Source: Candidatus Accumulibacter phosphatis
GTDB taxonomy: Bacteria; Pseudomonadota; Gammaproteobacteria; Burkholderiales; Rhodocyclaceae
Assembly (NCBI RefSeq): GCF_012939955.1
Contig: NZ_SPMY01000027.1
Span: 1-54,353 of the forward strand
Reading direction: 5' to 3'
DNA length: 54,353 bases
Part shown: piece after piece, positions 9,251-16,554 of the stretch
How the letters are laid out: each line of letters opens with the position of its first letter
Position numbering within the stretch: the stretch's first letter is position 1
Made by a program: the position numbers and the translations under genes
The notes under the pieces: generated by a model
What the model was told of the DNA's origin: nothing
Database searches by the model: none
Seen by the model: only the letters and a program-made list of their open reading frames with translations

Positions 9251-12200
9251 TCAGTCGCTGTCTTGGCGGTCACGGTAAGCTGCCGTGCGTGCGCCCTTGG
9301 CGATGCCGGCCAACTGCTTTAACTCGGGCACGGGCTTTAGCAGCACGCCGTTGCGGCGCGGAGACCTCTCGCCACCCCATTCCAGCCAGGTCAGCAGCAG
9401 GAAGAGCAGCAGGAAGCGTGGCGTGTCGATGACGGCGCCCAGAGTCCCGATGATAAGCACTCCCGCCAGCGCCGCCAGGGTGGCTGCGGCCAGCAGGTCT
9501 CCCCGCCAGGCGCGGCTGCCTGTCCGCTTGATCGCCAGTGCCAGCAGCACGGCGAAGGCGAGCAGGCCGAGCCAGCCCAGGTCGAACAGGATGCCCACCG
9601 GCATGCTCGCGATATCCCAGGGCCAATGCACGTCGACGGCGAAGAACCACAGATCCAGGCCCTGTTCGAAGTCGCCGTTGGCGATCAGTGATTCCCCGTC
9701 GGGCTGCAGCAGGCGAACGTTGTCGACATCGACGCGAATCCCCGCGGCGTTGTGGAGCGAGAGTTTCACCGGCGACATCGCCATCCAGGCGTTGCCGCCG
9801 ACCTCGCCGCTGTTCAAGCGCAGTTCGTGCTGCTGCCAGTTTCCTCCCTGCGCGGGGGTGGTGACGCTCACACAGCGTCTCGAGGTCAGCAGCAGTTTCT
9901 CGCACAGGGAAACCGAGAGTTGACCGCCCGCCTGCGCGCTGCGCGTGTCCAGGCGCAGCAGGTACTCCTGGCCGGGCTCGATGCGGACGAACTGCTCCAT
10001 GTACAGCGGCTGACCGGTGCCGAGGCGCAGGAAGCGGTTGTCGCCCTCGCTCTCCAGGCGGTAGCTGGTCGCCTTGTCCTCGCTGCTGCGCCAGTAGTGG
10101 GTTTCCGGGTAGCGGCCGATCCCTACGCCGAATAGCGCGGTCAGGAGCCCTGGGTCGCGCATGGCCAGGGCATCGGCCCAGTGAGCCTGGCGAACGGCCA
10201 GGTCGGAGCCGCTGCTCGCCAGGCGTTCCCTGGCGAAGGAGCCGCTGTAGATCGGTGCGGCGACCGCGGCAAGCACGGCGATGAGGAGCAGCGGCGCCGC
10301 CCAGCGATAGATTCTCGGGCTGCCCAGGCGCAGGTCGCTGGCGGGCTGGAGTTGCGCCGCTGGTGCCGAGGAATCGCTTGCCGCGGTGCGGGAAGTCCTT
10401 GGCCGCCGTGGCAGGAAGGCAGCCAGGCAGATGATGATCAGCGCCACCGAGAAGCCGGCATAGCCCGCGCGCGCGAAAGTCACGGCCAGCGCGTAGCCGC
10501 TCGCCAGAAGCAGCAGGCCGCCGCCTAGACGGGCGGCGAGCGCGCGCGACTGCACGGTGAGCAACACGGCGAAAGGCAGCGCCGCGGTCAGGTAGGTCTC
10601 GATGGCGGCACCACCGGTGTGCATCAGGGAAAACGGCCCGGTCACCCGGTAGTGGTCGGTGAAGTTGAAGAGCCCCGGAAAGAGCAGGCGTTCCCAGATC
10701 ACCACGGCAACCGTTCCGGCAAGGCCCAGCACCATGCCGCGCGCAAAGGGCATGCGGATGTCGACGCCCCCGGCGGCAAAGCGTGGCATCAGTGCCCAGA
10801 GCAGCAGCGCCCAGAAGGCACCTTTGGCGACACGCAGTGCGTTGTAGGGGCTGTGGTAGTTGCTGAAACTGTTGGCATCGGGCAGCGTCAGAGGCAGCAT
10901 GCCGCGCAGCGTGCCGATGGCGAATACGCCCGCGATCAGGCACGCCACCGCAAACCCCACCACGTCACGGTATTGGTTTCGCGGCGCTGGCGGAACGCGG
11001 GCATAGGCAACGACCAGGCTGACGATGATCAGAAAATCGAATTCGTCCAGGTAGAAACGCCCGCTCCACGGCGCCAGATCGAGCAGCGGAATGGCCGCGG
11101 GAACTGCGGCCCAGAGCAGGCGCGGGTTGCGCCAGAGCGCTGCAGCGTAGGCGAGAAGCGCCAAAGCAAGAAGCAGCGGGTGGTACGGGAAGTCGATGAC
11201 GATCCAGGCCGCCAGCAGCACGGTAACGGTCAGGGCAAACCAGGCGCGTGCGGGCGGGCGGCCGTCGTTGGCTACCGTGGCAGGCGCGGTCGGCGGGGCT
11301 TCGGGCTGCGCCGTGGACGCAGAGGCCCGCGCATCGCCGGGGAAGTCGGTGGCCGCATTCCGCGTCGGAGCCGCTTGCAGGCGCCGGAGCAGCCAGCTTG
11401 CCGACCAGGTGGCGACCGCGGCGATCAGGATGTTGGTCGGGTCAGGGTGAAGGCCGGTGAGAAAAAGCTTGCTTGTTTCGATGCCGCTTGCCACCACGGC
11501 TGCGCACCAGAGAGCGGCCGCCGGCGACCAGCGGCGTAGCCAGGCGAGGACCCCGATGGGGGCGTACATCAGCGCCACCGACGCCAAGCTGAGCAGGGCA
11601 GCCTGCTCGGTAGTGTAGTAGTGGTAGTAGAAGGGCAGCCAGTGCGTCTCGGTGAGCACACTGCTGGCGCGGTCGAGGCCGTGCCATGGACGATCAAACC
11701 AACTGTTTACTGCAACCAGAGCAAGTAGATAGAGTGCAGCGAGTGGCAGCGTCAGCCGTGTTTTTGCCGCTTGGCGTTGCAGTTCGAGGCAACGCCCCTG
11801 GTCACGCCAGAGGCGCGCGCCGCCATACATCCCGACGGCACGGGTGAGTAGTGAGGCGCCCTGGCTGACGCCTGAGAAAATCAGGAATTGCGCGACTTCA
11901 ATTAGGAGACCGAGGAGTGTCCCGTAGAGCAGCGCATGACGGGTCGCCGGTTGTTGCCTGGCCGCATTGAAGTTGCCCAACATTAATCCGAGGGGTATCA
12001 CCGCCAGCACTTCGGCCAGCAGCTTGGCCGTGAAAATGATCGCCCCCCGGTCCATGGTTTGCTGGGAAAGAAACCAACCCCAGCTACTAGAATCGATTTT
12101 TGCGGCTAGTTCTGTCGTCGACAGCAGAAAGTCGAAGGGGAACAGACTGAACGCAAAGTAGCCGATGGCATAGAACTGCAACACTCGGGTGCTCAGTTGG

Positions 12201-12694
12201 CCTAGCTTCCCGGCCAGGGCGCTGAGCATGTTGAGGAACCCGGCGGACCAGTAGCACGCGGCCATGATTCCCAGCGCGCTGCCGATGCACTCCGCGATCA
12301 CGTCGTTGCGTGACACCGTGCGTGCTGGAAAAAACAACTGGGTAAACTCCACAGCCAGGGCCAGTGCAGCGCAGAAAAGCGCCGCGCCGACCAGCAAGGG
12401 CAGCTGCGCCAGTCGCGTTCTGCCGCGCGGAAACAAGGCGACGGTCAAGAAACCCACCGGTATGTATAGCACCCCGTTGGACACCCAGTCGGCCCGTCCC
12501 TGCGCGCCGATTTTCAACATCGGTAGCTGCTGGAAAGCTGCCCAGGCCTGATCGAGAGGGAGCGGGTGGAAATTCATTGGTACCAAGCTGCCGTAGACGA
12601 CCAGGCCGATATAGCCAAGCCAAGCGAGGACGAGGCGGCCTGAGCGGTCGTCAGGGCTGCCTGCGGGACGAGTTGGGGATGCAAGGTGCGACAT
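9251..12694 (-). CDS. Giant membrane protein: two VanZ-like regions fused to an O-antigen ligase/polymerase-like domain
   Basis: About 1147 residues from MSHLASPTRP. The order is as follows. A first VanZ-like region (about 20-170) has GYIGLVVYGSLVPMNF and a conserved EFTQLFFPARTVSRNDVIAE. A second related region (about 190-450) has EVAQFLIFSGVSQGASLLTR and ETSKLFLTGLHPDPTNILIA. A linker rich in Ala/Pro follows, then a polytopic O-antigen ligase/Wzy-like part (about 490-1120) with many hydrophobic segments. Within its last third lies a soluble beta-rich insertion of about 150 residues (LRLGTGQPLYMEQFVRIEPG to VDVDNVRLLQPDGESL) that looks like a carbohydrate-binding jelly roll facing the periplasm. 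It probably polymerises or ligates the polysaccharide made by the downstream genes. The reading frame extends upstream to 12976, but that part lacks protein character, so the ATG at 12694 was chosen. Confidence 0.75.
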   Translation of the reverse strand: MSHLASPTRPAGSPDDRSGRLVLAWLGYIGLVVYGSLVPMNFHPLPLDQAWAAFQQLPMLKIGAQGRADWVSNGVLYIPVGFLTVALFPRGRTRLAQLPLLVGAALFCAALALAVEFTQLFFPARTVSRNDVIAECIGSALGIMAACYWSAGFLNMLSALAGKLGQLSTRVLQFYAIGYFAFSLFPFDFLLSTTELAAKIDSSSWGWFLSQQTMDRGAIIFTAKLLAEVLAVIPLGLMLGNFNAARQQPATRHALLYGTLLGLLIEVAQFLIFSGVSQGASLLTRAVGMYGGARLWRDQGRCLELQRQAAKTRLTLPLAALYLLALVAVNSWFDRPWHGLDRASSVLTETHWLPFYYHYYTTEQAALLSLASVALMYAPIGVLAWLRRWSPAAALWCAAVVASGIETSKLFLTGLHPDPTNILIAAVATWSASWLLRRLQAAPTRNAATDFPGDARASASTAQPEAPPTAPATVANDGRPPARAWFALTVTVLLAAWIVIDFPYHPLLLALALLAYAAALWRNPRLLWAAVPAAIPLLDLAPWSGRFYLDEFDFLIIVSLVVAYARVPPAPRNQYRDVVGFAVACLIAGVFAIGTLRGMLPLTLPDANSFSNYHSPYNALRVAKGAFWALLLWALMPRFAAGGVDIRMPFARGMVLGLAGTVAVVIWERLLFPGLFNFTDHYRVTGPFSLMHTGGAAIETYLTAALPFAVLLTVQSRALAARLGGGLLLLASGYALAVTFARAGYAGFSVALIIICLAAFLPRRPRTSRTAASDSSAPAAQLQPASDLRLGSPRIYRWAAPLLLIAVLAAVAAPIYSGSFARERLASSGSDLAVRQAHWADALAMRDPGLLTALFGVGIGRYPETHYWRSSEDKATSYRLESEGDNRFLRLGTGQPLYMEQFVRIEPGQEYLLRLDTRSAQAGGQLSVSLCEKLLLTSRRCVSVTTPAQGGNWQQHELRLNSGEVGGNAWMAMSPVKLSLHNAAGIRVDVDNVRLLQPDGESLIANGDFEQGLDLWFFAVDVHWPWDIASMPVGILFDLGWLGLLAFAVLLALAIKRTGSRAWRGDLLAAATLAALAGVLIIGTLGAVIDTPRFLLLFLLLTWLEWGGERSPRRNGVLLKPVPELKQLAGIAKGARTAAYRDRQDSD

Positions 12695-13082
12695 GGCAAG
12701 CGTATTGTAGAACCGTAACCCGGCGATGGGATTTTTTCCGGCCTGTTGACCGCGTCCGGATAGCGTACGCTGCAGCGTCCGCGGCGCGATACTGTGGCTA
12801 GGCGAGGCCCAGCGACGGGTGTGCTGACTTTGTGACGCTGCCAGTCGGTGCCCGGGGCTGAATGCTTGAAGAGGACGAACAGCTTGTCGGCGATGACGCT
12901 GCTGCGGAAGAATGTGGTGTTGGCGGCTAACTGCCGGTGGGGCAGATGTGCCATGGCTTGCTTCCCATCCCGGCAAGCATTCACAGAGTCTATTGGACTG
13001 CAGCCGAGGTCGTTTGCTAGGTTGACACCTCGATCTTGAGCGATTCGGCGCCTACGCAGGCGCCCCGATGGGGAGACGGACG
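12695..13082. other. Divergent intergenic region between polysaccharide operon and regulator gene
   Basis: About 390 bases separate the minus-strand polysaccharide genes from the plus-strand AAA+ regulator gene and should hold promoters for both. A perfect stem-loop GGCGCCTacgcAGGCGCC lies at 13047-13064, directly before the GGGGAG ribosome-binding site of the regulator. I see no clear -35/-10 pair or sigma-54 element here, and no gene. Confidence 0.45.
13047..13064 (+). promoter_or_regulatory. Perfect leader hairpin before the AAA+ regulator gene
   Basis: A seven-base-pair perfect stem with a four-base loop ends six bases before the GGGGAG ribosome-binding site of the regulator gene at 13083. 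Its position could modulate translation or mRNA stability; an operator palindrome is the other possibility. The function is inference only. Confidence 0.35.
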
Positions 13083-14078
13083 ATGAGCAAGTTGCCTGAA
13101 GACCGTGGTTTCATTGGCGAATCGATAGCCTTCCGGGAGATGCTGGCGATTCTCACCAGGGTCGCAGACTACGACACCACCGTCCTGATCAGCGGCGAAA
13201 CCGGCAGTGGCAAGGAAATGGCTGCGCGTGCCATTCACTATCAGGGCAGACGTCGGGACCGACCGTTCATTCCGGTCAATTGCGGCGCACTGCCCGATCA
13301 CTTGGTCGAAAACGAGCTTTTCGGGCACGCCAGAGGTGCCTACACCGATGCGCGCGAGAGCCAGATCGGCCTGATTGCGCAGGCGCAGGGGGGCACCCTG
13401 TTCCTTGACGAAGTGGATGCACTGACCGCCAAGGCGCAGGTCAGCCTGTTGCGATTTCTGCAGGACGGTCAGTACCGTCGCCTGGGTGGCAGCCTGGTCG
13501 AAAACGCCGACGTGCGCGTTGTCGCGGCGTGTAACTGCGATCTCCCGCAAGCGATTGAACGGGGCGCGTTTCGTGCCGACCTCTACTACCGCCTCACGGC
13601 CATGGAGCTACATGTGCCGCCGCTGCGCGCACGCGGCCAGGACGCCCTGCTGCTGGCGCGCTACGTCATTGCCGAAGCCGCCAGTCAATACCACCTGGCG
13701 ATCAAGGCACTGCACCCCGATACCGTCCAGTGGTTGCTTGCCTACACCTGGCCCGGCAACGTCCGCGAGCTGCAGAATCGTATCCAGCGCGAGTTTCTGT
13801 TGTGTGACGAGCCGGAGATCCGGATCGGTGAAACCGCGCCTGACAACGATCGCCGACAGCAAGCCGATCGTCGCCTGGCGAGTCCGACGACCCTCAATTT
13901 CAACGCTGCCAAGCAGCAGGCGCTGCAGGCTTTCGAGCGCGGCCAGCTGTTGCGCCTGATGTCGGAAAGCGCCGGCAACGTTTCCAGCGCCGCCCGTCTG
14001 GCCGGCAAAGAGCGGCGCGCGCTCGGCAAGCTGCTCAAGAAGCACGGCATCGCGCCCGATGATTTTCGGCACGCCTGA
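13083..14078 (+). CDS. AAA+ enhancer-binding-type regulator without receiver domain, GAYTDA loop
   Basis: 331 residues. The AAA+ core starts almost at once: Walker A GETGSGKE (38-45), ELFGHARGAYTDA (78-90), Walker B GGTLFLDE, sensor region FRADLYYRL, and WPGNVREL near residue 225. The C-terminus carries a Fis-type helix-turn-helix (SAGNVSSAARLAGKERRALGKLL). It has the plan of a PspF-like sigma-54 activator, with no N-terminal sensor or receiver domain. The loop that contacts sigma-54 is normally GAFTGA; here it is GAYTDA, with the second Gly replaced by Asp. It may have altered or no sigma-54 activation, or be an activator of a special promoter class. The neighbouring eCIS genes have a consensus sigma-54 promoter, so it is the obvious candidate regulator. 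The start at 13083 was chosen for GGGGAG at eight bases; an ATG at 13068 adds five residues. Confidence 0.85.
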   Translation: MSKLPEDRGFIGESIAFREMLAILTRVADYDTTVLISGETGSGKEMAARAIHYQGRRRDRPFIPVNCGALPDHLVENELFGHARGAYTDARESQIGLIAQAQGGTLFLDEVDALTAKAQVSLLRFLQDGQYRRLGGSLVENADVRVVAACNCDLPQAIERGAFRADLYYRLTAMELHVPPLRARGQDALLLARYVIAEAASQYHLAIKALHPDTVQWLLAYTWPGNVRELQNRIQREFLLCDEPEIRIGETAPDNDRRQQADRRLASPTTLNFNAAKQQALQAFERGQLLRLMSESAGNVSSAARLAGKERRALGKLLKKHGIAPDDFRHA

Positions 14079-14260
14079 ACTGTCTTTGACTTCCACGCGC
14101 AGCACGCTTGCGTCGGCTGCGCTGCGGCAGACGCCTTCCTGCGCCTGAGCCGCCAAGGCGGTTTTCGCGACGTGTGCAGGCGACGCTGATCCACTTTTAT
14201 TGCCACCTTTCCACTTTCCCTTTCGCTGAGCGCCATCGCTTGCCGCGAGCGTCTTGCCCA

Positions 14261-14276
14261 TAGCACGAACATTGCT
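14261..14276 (+). promoter_or_regulatory. Possible sigma-54 promoter before the small winged-helix gene
   Basis: TAGCACGAACATTGCT matches the sigma-54 consensus TGGCACG-N4-TTGCW at every fixed position except the first G of the -24 GG pair. It lies about 34 bases before the ATG at 14310, a suitable distance. The -24 GG is normally strongly conserved, so activity is uncertain, but the same type of element, fully consensus, precedes the eCIS operon. Confidence 0.4.
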
Positions 14277-14309
14277 TTCAGATGAATGTCGTCTCAGGGA
14301 AGGGAGTCC

Positions 14310-14567
14310 ATGCGGCCGCAGCCACGCACCAGCGAAGTGGTAGACGCCATCCTGCGTTACCTGCATAGCCATCCGGATGCGGCTGACACCGTTGATGGTA
14401 TCTGCGAATGGTGGCTGCCCAGGCATTGGCGGGTCGATGCTCAGTGCGTCGAAGCGGCTCTCCTGCGCATGCAAGCGCAAGGTCTCGTGCGCCGCCGCGA
14501 GAACGCCGATCACCATGTCGTCTATCTGCGCGCCAAGATGCCTTCGGTAAGCGTTAGCGGCAAATAA
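14310..14567 (+). CDS. Small winged-helix-like hypothetical protein beside eCIS genes
   Basis: 85 residues from an ATG with a good AGGGAG ribosome-binding site; an in-frame upstream start at 14286 adds eight residues and lacks one. The pattern of helices and the final beta-like pair (AALLRMQAQGLVRRRENADHHVVYLRA) resemble a winged helix-turn-helix, with VEAALLRMQAQGLV as recognition helix region and HHVVYLRA as wing. It may be a DNA-binding regulator or a domain-swapped adaptor for the eCIS operon that begins 415 bases downstream. I do not recognise a named family. It lies between the AAA+ regulator and the eCIS genes on the same strand, so the three units may form one functional locus (inference). 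Confidence 0.6.
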   Translation: MRPQPRTSEVVDAILRYLHSHPDAADTVDGICEWWLPRHWRVDAQCVEAALLRMQAQGLVRRRENADHHVVYLRAKMPSVSVSGK

Positions 14568-14623
14568 GTCATTGATTTTAATTAGCCGCGTGTCCACTGG
14601 CGGCGTAGTGACTCGTGGCCGGT

Positions 14624-14660
14624 GGGGCAAAGCTGACCCACCCGGGGCAAATTCTACCCA
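14624..14660. repeat. Two 17-bp direct repeats with 20-bp period
   Basis: GGGGCAAAGCTGACCCA (14624-14640) and GGGGCAAATTCTACCCA (14644-14660) repeat at an interval of exactly 20 bases, close to two helical turns. The first is an imperfect palindrome of the form GGGNCA-N4-TGNCCC. They could be binding sites for the nearby enhancer-binding-type regulator, or a remnant of an IS21-like end, which often carries such GGG-CA-N-TG-CCC units. Confidence 0.5.
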
Positions 14661-14859
14661 TTGCCCTTGCAGTCATCGCTCCGGTCGCTGGCGAACGGTA
14701 TTGACGGCATTGGGGCGGCGAGCCGAGTACCTGGCGGCGAGTAGGGTGTTCCCGGAACTGCTGACGCAGCGGGTCGTTTCAGACCCACTTTGCTCGCTTC
14801 GTCGCCAAGCCCTCCCAGAAACAGCTGTCGATACATGCAGTTAATTTGCCGTCTGTAAC

Positions 14860-14875
14860 TGGCACGAGGCTTGCT
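14860..14875 (+). promoter_or_regulatory. Consensus sigma-54 promoter of the eCIS operon
   Basis: TGGCACGAGGCTTGCT matches the sigma-54 -24/-12 consensus TGGCACG-N4-TTGCW without a mismatch, with GG at 14861-14862 and GC at 14873-14874. Transcription would begin near 14886, about 97 bases before the first eCIS ATG. Such promoters need an AAA+ activator, and one is encoded 0.8 kb upstream. Confidence 0.75.
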
Positions 14876-14982
14876 TCTGAGCACTGGCAGGACGTTTGTG
14901 AAAAATTGGGCGGAGCACTGCCCGGTGTGCAGGCTGGCGGAGAGCGTAGCAAGCGAAGCAGGCAACTTCCAATGGGAGGACG

Positions 14983-15570
14983 ATGGCCAACGTATTCGGG
15001 GTGCACTCGGTGGGGAGTTCGATTGCGACTTTCCTGCGCAATACCTATCCAGCGGAGATCGGTGGTCGTGCTTTGCCGGCCTGCGATTTCGAACTGGTGA
15101 GCGCCGGACAATTGGCCAGCGACAGCGAAGAGCGCAATCGCATCACGCTGTTTCTCTATCGCCTCGCGGTGAATGAGCACTCCCGGCAAAGCGCGCACCT
15201 GCGCGCTTCCGACAGCCGCCTCGCACCCCTCGGGCTGGATCTGCACTATCTCATGAGCAGCTGGGGCATGACGCCACAGGATGAGCAGGTAGCACTCACC
15301 TGGGCGCTGCGGCAACTGCATGAATTCCCGGTGCTCGATGCCTCGTCGCTGACTCCCGATGCCGGGTGGGCGGGCGACGAGGTGATCCAGATCGTGCCCT
15401 CGGAGTTGGCCACCGAGGACTTGATGCGCATCTGGGATGCCGTCACGCCGTCCTATCGACTGTCGGTGTCCTACGTGGCGAGACTGGTACGCATCGACCC
15501 GGACAGCGACGACGCGCAGTTCCGTCCGGTGGTTAGCGGGCGTTTTGCCTTCGGCGAGGAGGTGTCGTGA
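14983..15570 (+). CDS. eCIS tail terminator/cap protein, Pvc16 (DUF4255) family
   Basis: 195 residues. The N-terminal segment (SVGSSIATFLRN), followed by NRITLFLYRLAVNEHSR, LGLDLHYLMSSW, DEQVALTWALRQLHE and the final SYRLSVSYVARLVRID, matches the Pvc16/Afp16 N-terminal family of phage-tail-like protein translocation structures. In that family the protein caps the finished tube and sheath and connects them, as gp3/gp15-type tail terminators do in phages. It is the first gene after the consensus sigma-54 promoter. A GGGAGGA ribosome-binding site lies very close to the ATG. The stop overlaps the GTG start of the next gene by four bases, which indicates coupling. Confidence 0.8.
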   Translation: MANVFGVHSVGSSIATFLRNTYPAEIGGRALPACDFELVSAGQLASDSEERNRITLFLYRLAVNEHSRQSAHLRASDSRLAPLGLDLHYLMSSWGMTPQDEQVALTWALRQLHEFPVLDASSLTPDAGWAGDEVIQIVPSELATEDLMRIWDAVTPSYRLSVSYVARLVRIDPDSDDAQFRPVVSGRFAFGEEVS

Positions 15571-16373
15571 GCGTCGTTCGTCAATTTCACGAACTCGAAC
15601 GCCTTGAGTGGCGGGTGCTCGGTGCGCTGCGGCCGGTCGATGGAACGACCGGTATCGCCTTGCGCGGCCGGCTCGAAGCGTCTGCCGTGGGCGCGCGCAT
15701 TGCGCGCAATCGCAGCGGCCTCTACGTGATCCACGAATGGTCACGCCTGCCTACGCACGCAGCGGCCTTTGACGGGCCACCGGCCCTACCTGCGCCGGGC
15801 AGCGAGCAGTTGGCAATCACGCTACGTGATCCCGGTGGGCACTATCTGCCGCGACTGGCCAGCATCGCGCTGCCGCGCGATCCGCAGGCGGTGGGTGGCA
15901 ATTCGCTTTTCGTGGCCGTGGACATCCCGCTTTACCCGAGTGCTGCGGCCGGGCTGGGCACCAACTGGACGGCCGTGCGCGCCAGCATCACGGACAACGC
16001 CGACGGCGCAGCCCTGGGCGGTGCGCTGCTGCGCGTACTGGCCGGGGCCACGGTGCTCGCGCGCGGCATGAGCGACTGGCGAGGCGAGGCGCTGGTGCCG
16101 GTGGTCGGCGTGCCGGTGACCACCTGGTCGGAGGACGAGGACGCGGTGGTGGTGACCACTATCGCGGCCACTGTTGAAGTCTATTTCGACCCGGCGCTGG
16201 GCACGCGTACGCCCATCGCCGATGTCCGTGCCGGTCGCCCGCCGACAGCGACGCCGCTGGTGGACCCGGCTGATCTCGAAAGCCGTCGCGAAGCCCTGGC
16301 GACGACGCAGCAGAACATCAGCCTCGCCGCGCGGGGCGCCCTGAATCTCAACCTGGGCCTTGATCTGCCCTAA
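15567..16373 (+). CDS. eCIS-associated protein of unknown function
   Basis: 268 residues, GTG start overlapping the Pvc16-like stop. I do not recognise a named family. The first 100 residues contain RVLGALRPVDGTTGIALRGR and GLYVIHEWSRL, followed by alternating short hydrophobic strands (LAITLRDPGGHYLPRLASIAL, SLFVAVDIPLYPS) that suggest beta-sandwich or carboxypeptidase-regulatory-like domains. The middle (WTAVRASITDNADGAALGGALLRVLAGATVLARGMSDWRGEALVPVVGV) looks like a second Ig-like or transthyretin-like domain with a bulk of Gly/Ala. The C-terminus is a short helical tail. The position between terminator and sheath suggests a structural accessory of the injection particle, for example a collar or fibre-attachment component (inference). 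The 125-bp repeat begins at its stop codon. Confidence 0.6.
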   Translation: MSVVRQFHELERLEWRVLGALRPVDGTTGIALRGRLEASAVGARIARNRSGLYVIHEWSRLPTHAAAFDGPPALPAPGSEQLAITLRDPGGHYLPRLASIALPRDPQAVGGNSLFVAVDIPLYPSAAAGLGTNWTAVRASITDNADGAALGGALLRVLAGATVLARGMSDWRGEALVPVVGVPVTTWSEDEDAVVVTTIAATVEVYFDPALGTRTPIADVRAGRPPTATPLVDPADLESRREALATTQQNISLAARGALNLNLGLDLP

Positions 16374-16494
16374 CGGTCATGACAGTGGAGACAAACCAGA
16401 TCATGAGCGCCATGACCGACCCCCTCTTCCCCTGACCCTTCTCCCGCAAGGGAGAAGGGAGGTTCGTGAGTCGCGTGCGCGACTTTCACATTAA
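16372..16494 (+). repeat. Dispersed multi-hairpin repeat, copy 1
   Basis: About 123 bases starting inside the TAA stop of the preceding gene. It consists of an inverted pair CGGTCATGAC / GCCATGACCG, a C-rich stretch, a perfect stem CCTTCTCCC-gcaa-GGGAGAAGG, and a third hairpin around GAGTCGC / GCGAC ending in TTTCACATTAA. Copies in the same orientation lie at 22038-22162 and 42118-42242, and a partial inverted copy lies at 27426-27457. Together with copy 2 it brackets the sheath-to-Pvc7 block. It probably belongs to a REP or MITE-like family of this genome. Confidence 0.85.
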
Positions 16495-16554
16495 GCAGCG
16501 AGTCCGAAATCCGGGCATTCATGGCCCGGCACGCTCGATCGAAGGAGACCTGCC

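Larger units (their letters stand above)
14568..14982. other. Promoter region of the eCIS operon
   Basis: No gene is seen in these 415 bases. They contain two 17-base imperfectly palindromic direct repeats (14624-14660) and a consensus sigma-54 promoter (14860-14875). The arrangement, with repeats roughly 200 bases upstream of the promoter, is compatible with upstream activator sites, but the repeats also resemble internal ends of IS21-type elements. Confidence 0.55.

Noticed and set aside
10619-11539. Plus-strand open frame of 306 codons
   Set aside because: Antisense to the VanZ/ligase protein; no domain.
12695-12976. N-terminal extension of the VanZ/ligase protein by about 94 residues
   Set aside because: The extension is rich in Arg/Ser/Gln without hydrophobic or family character; MSHLASPTRP followed by the first membrane segment is a better start.
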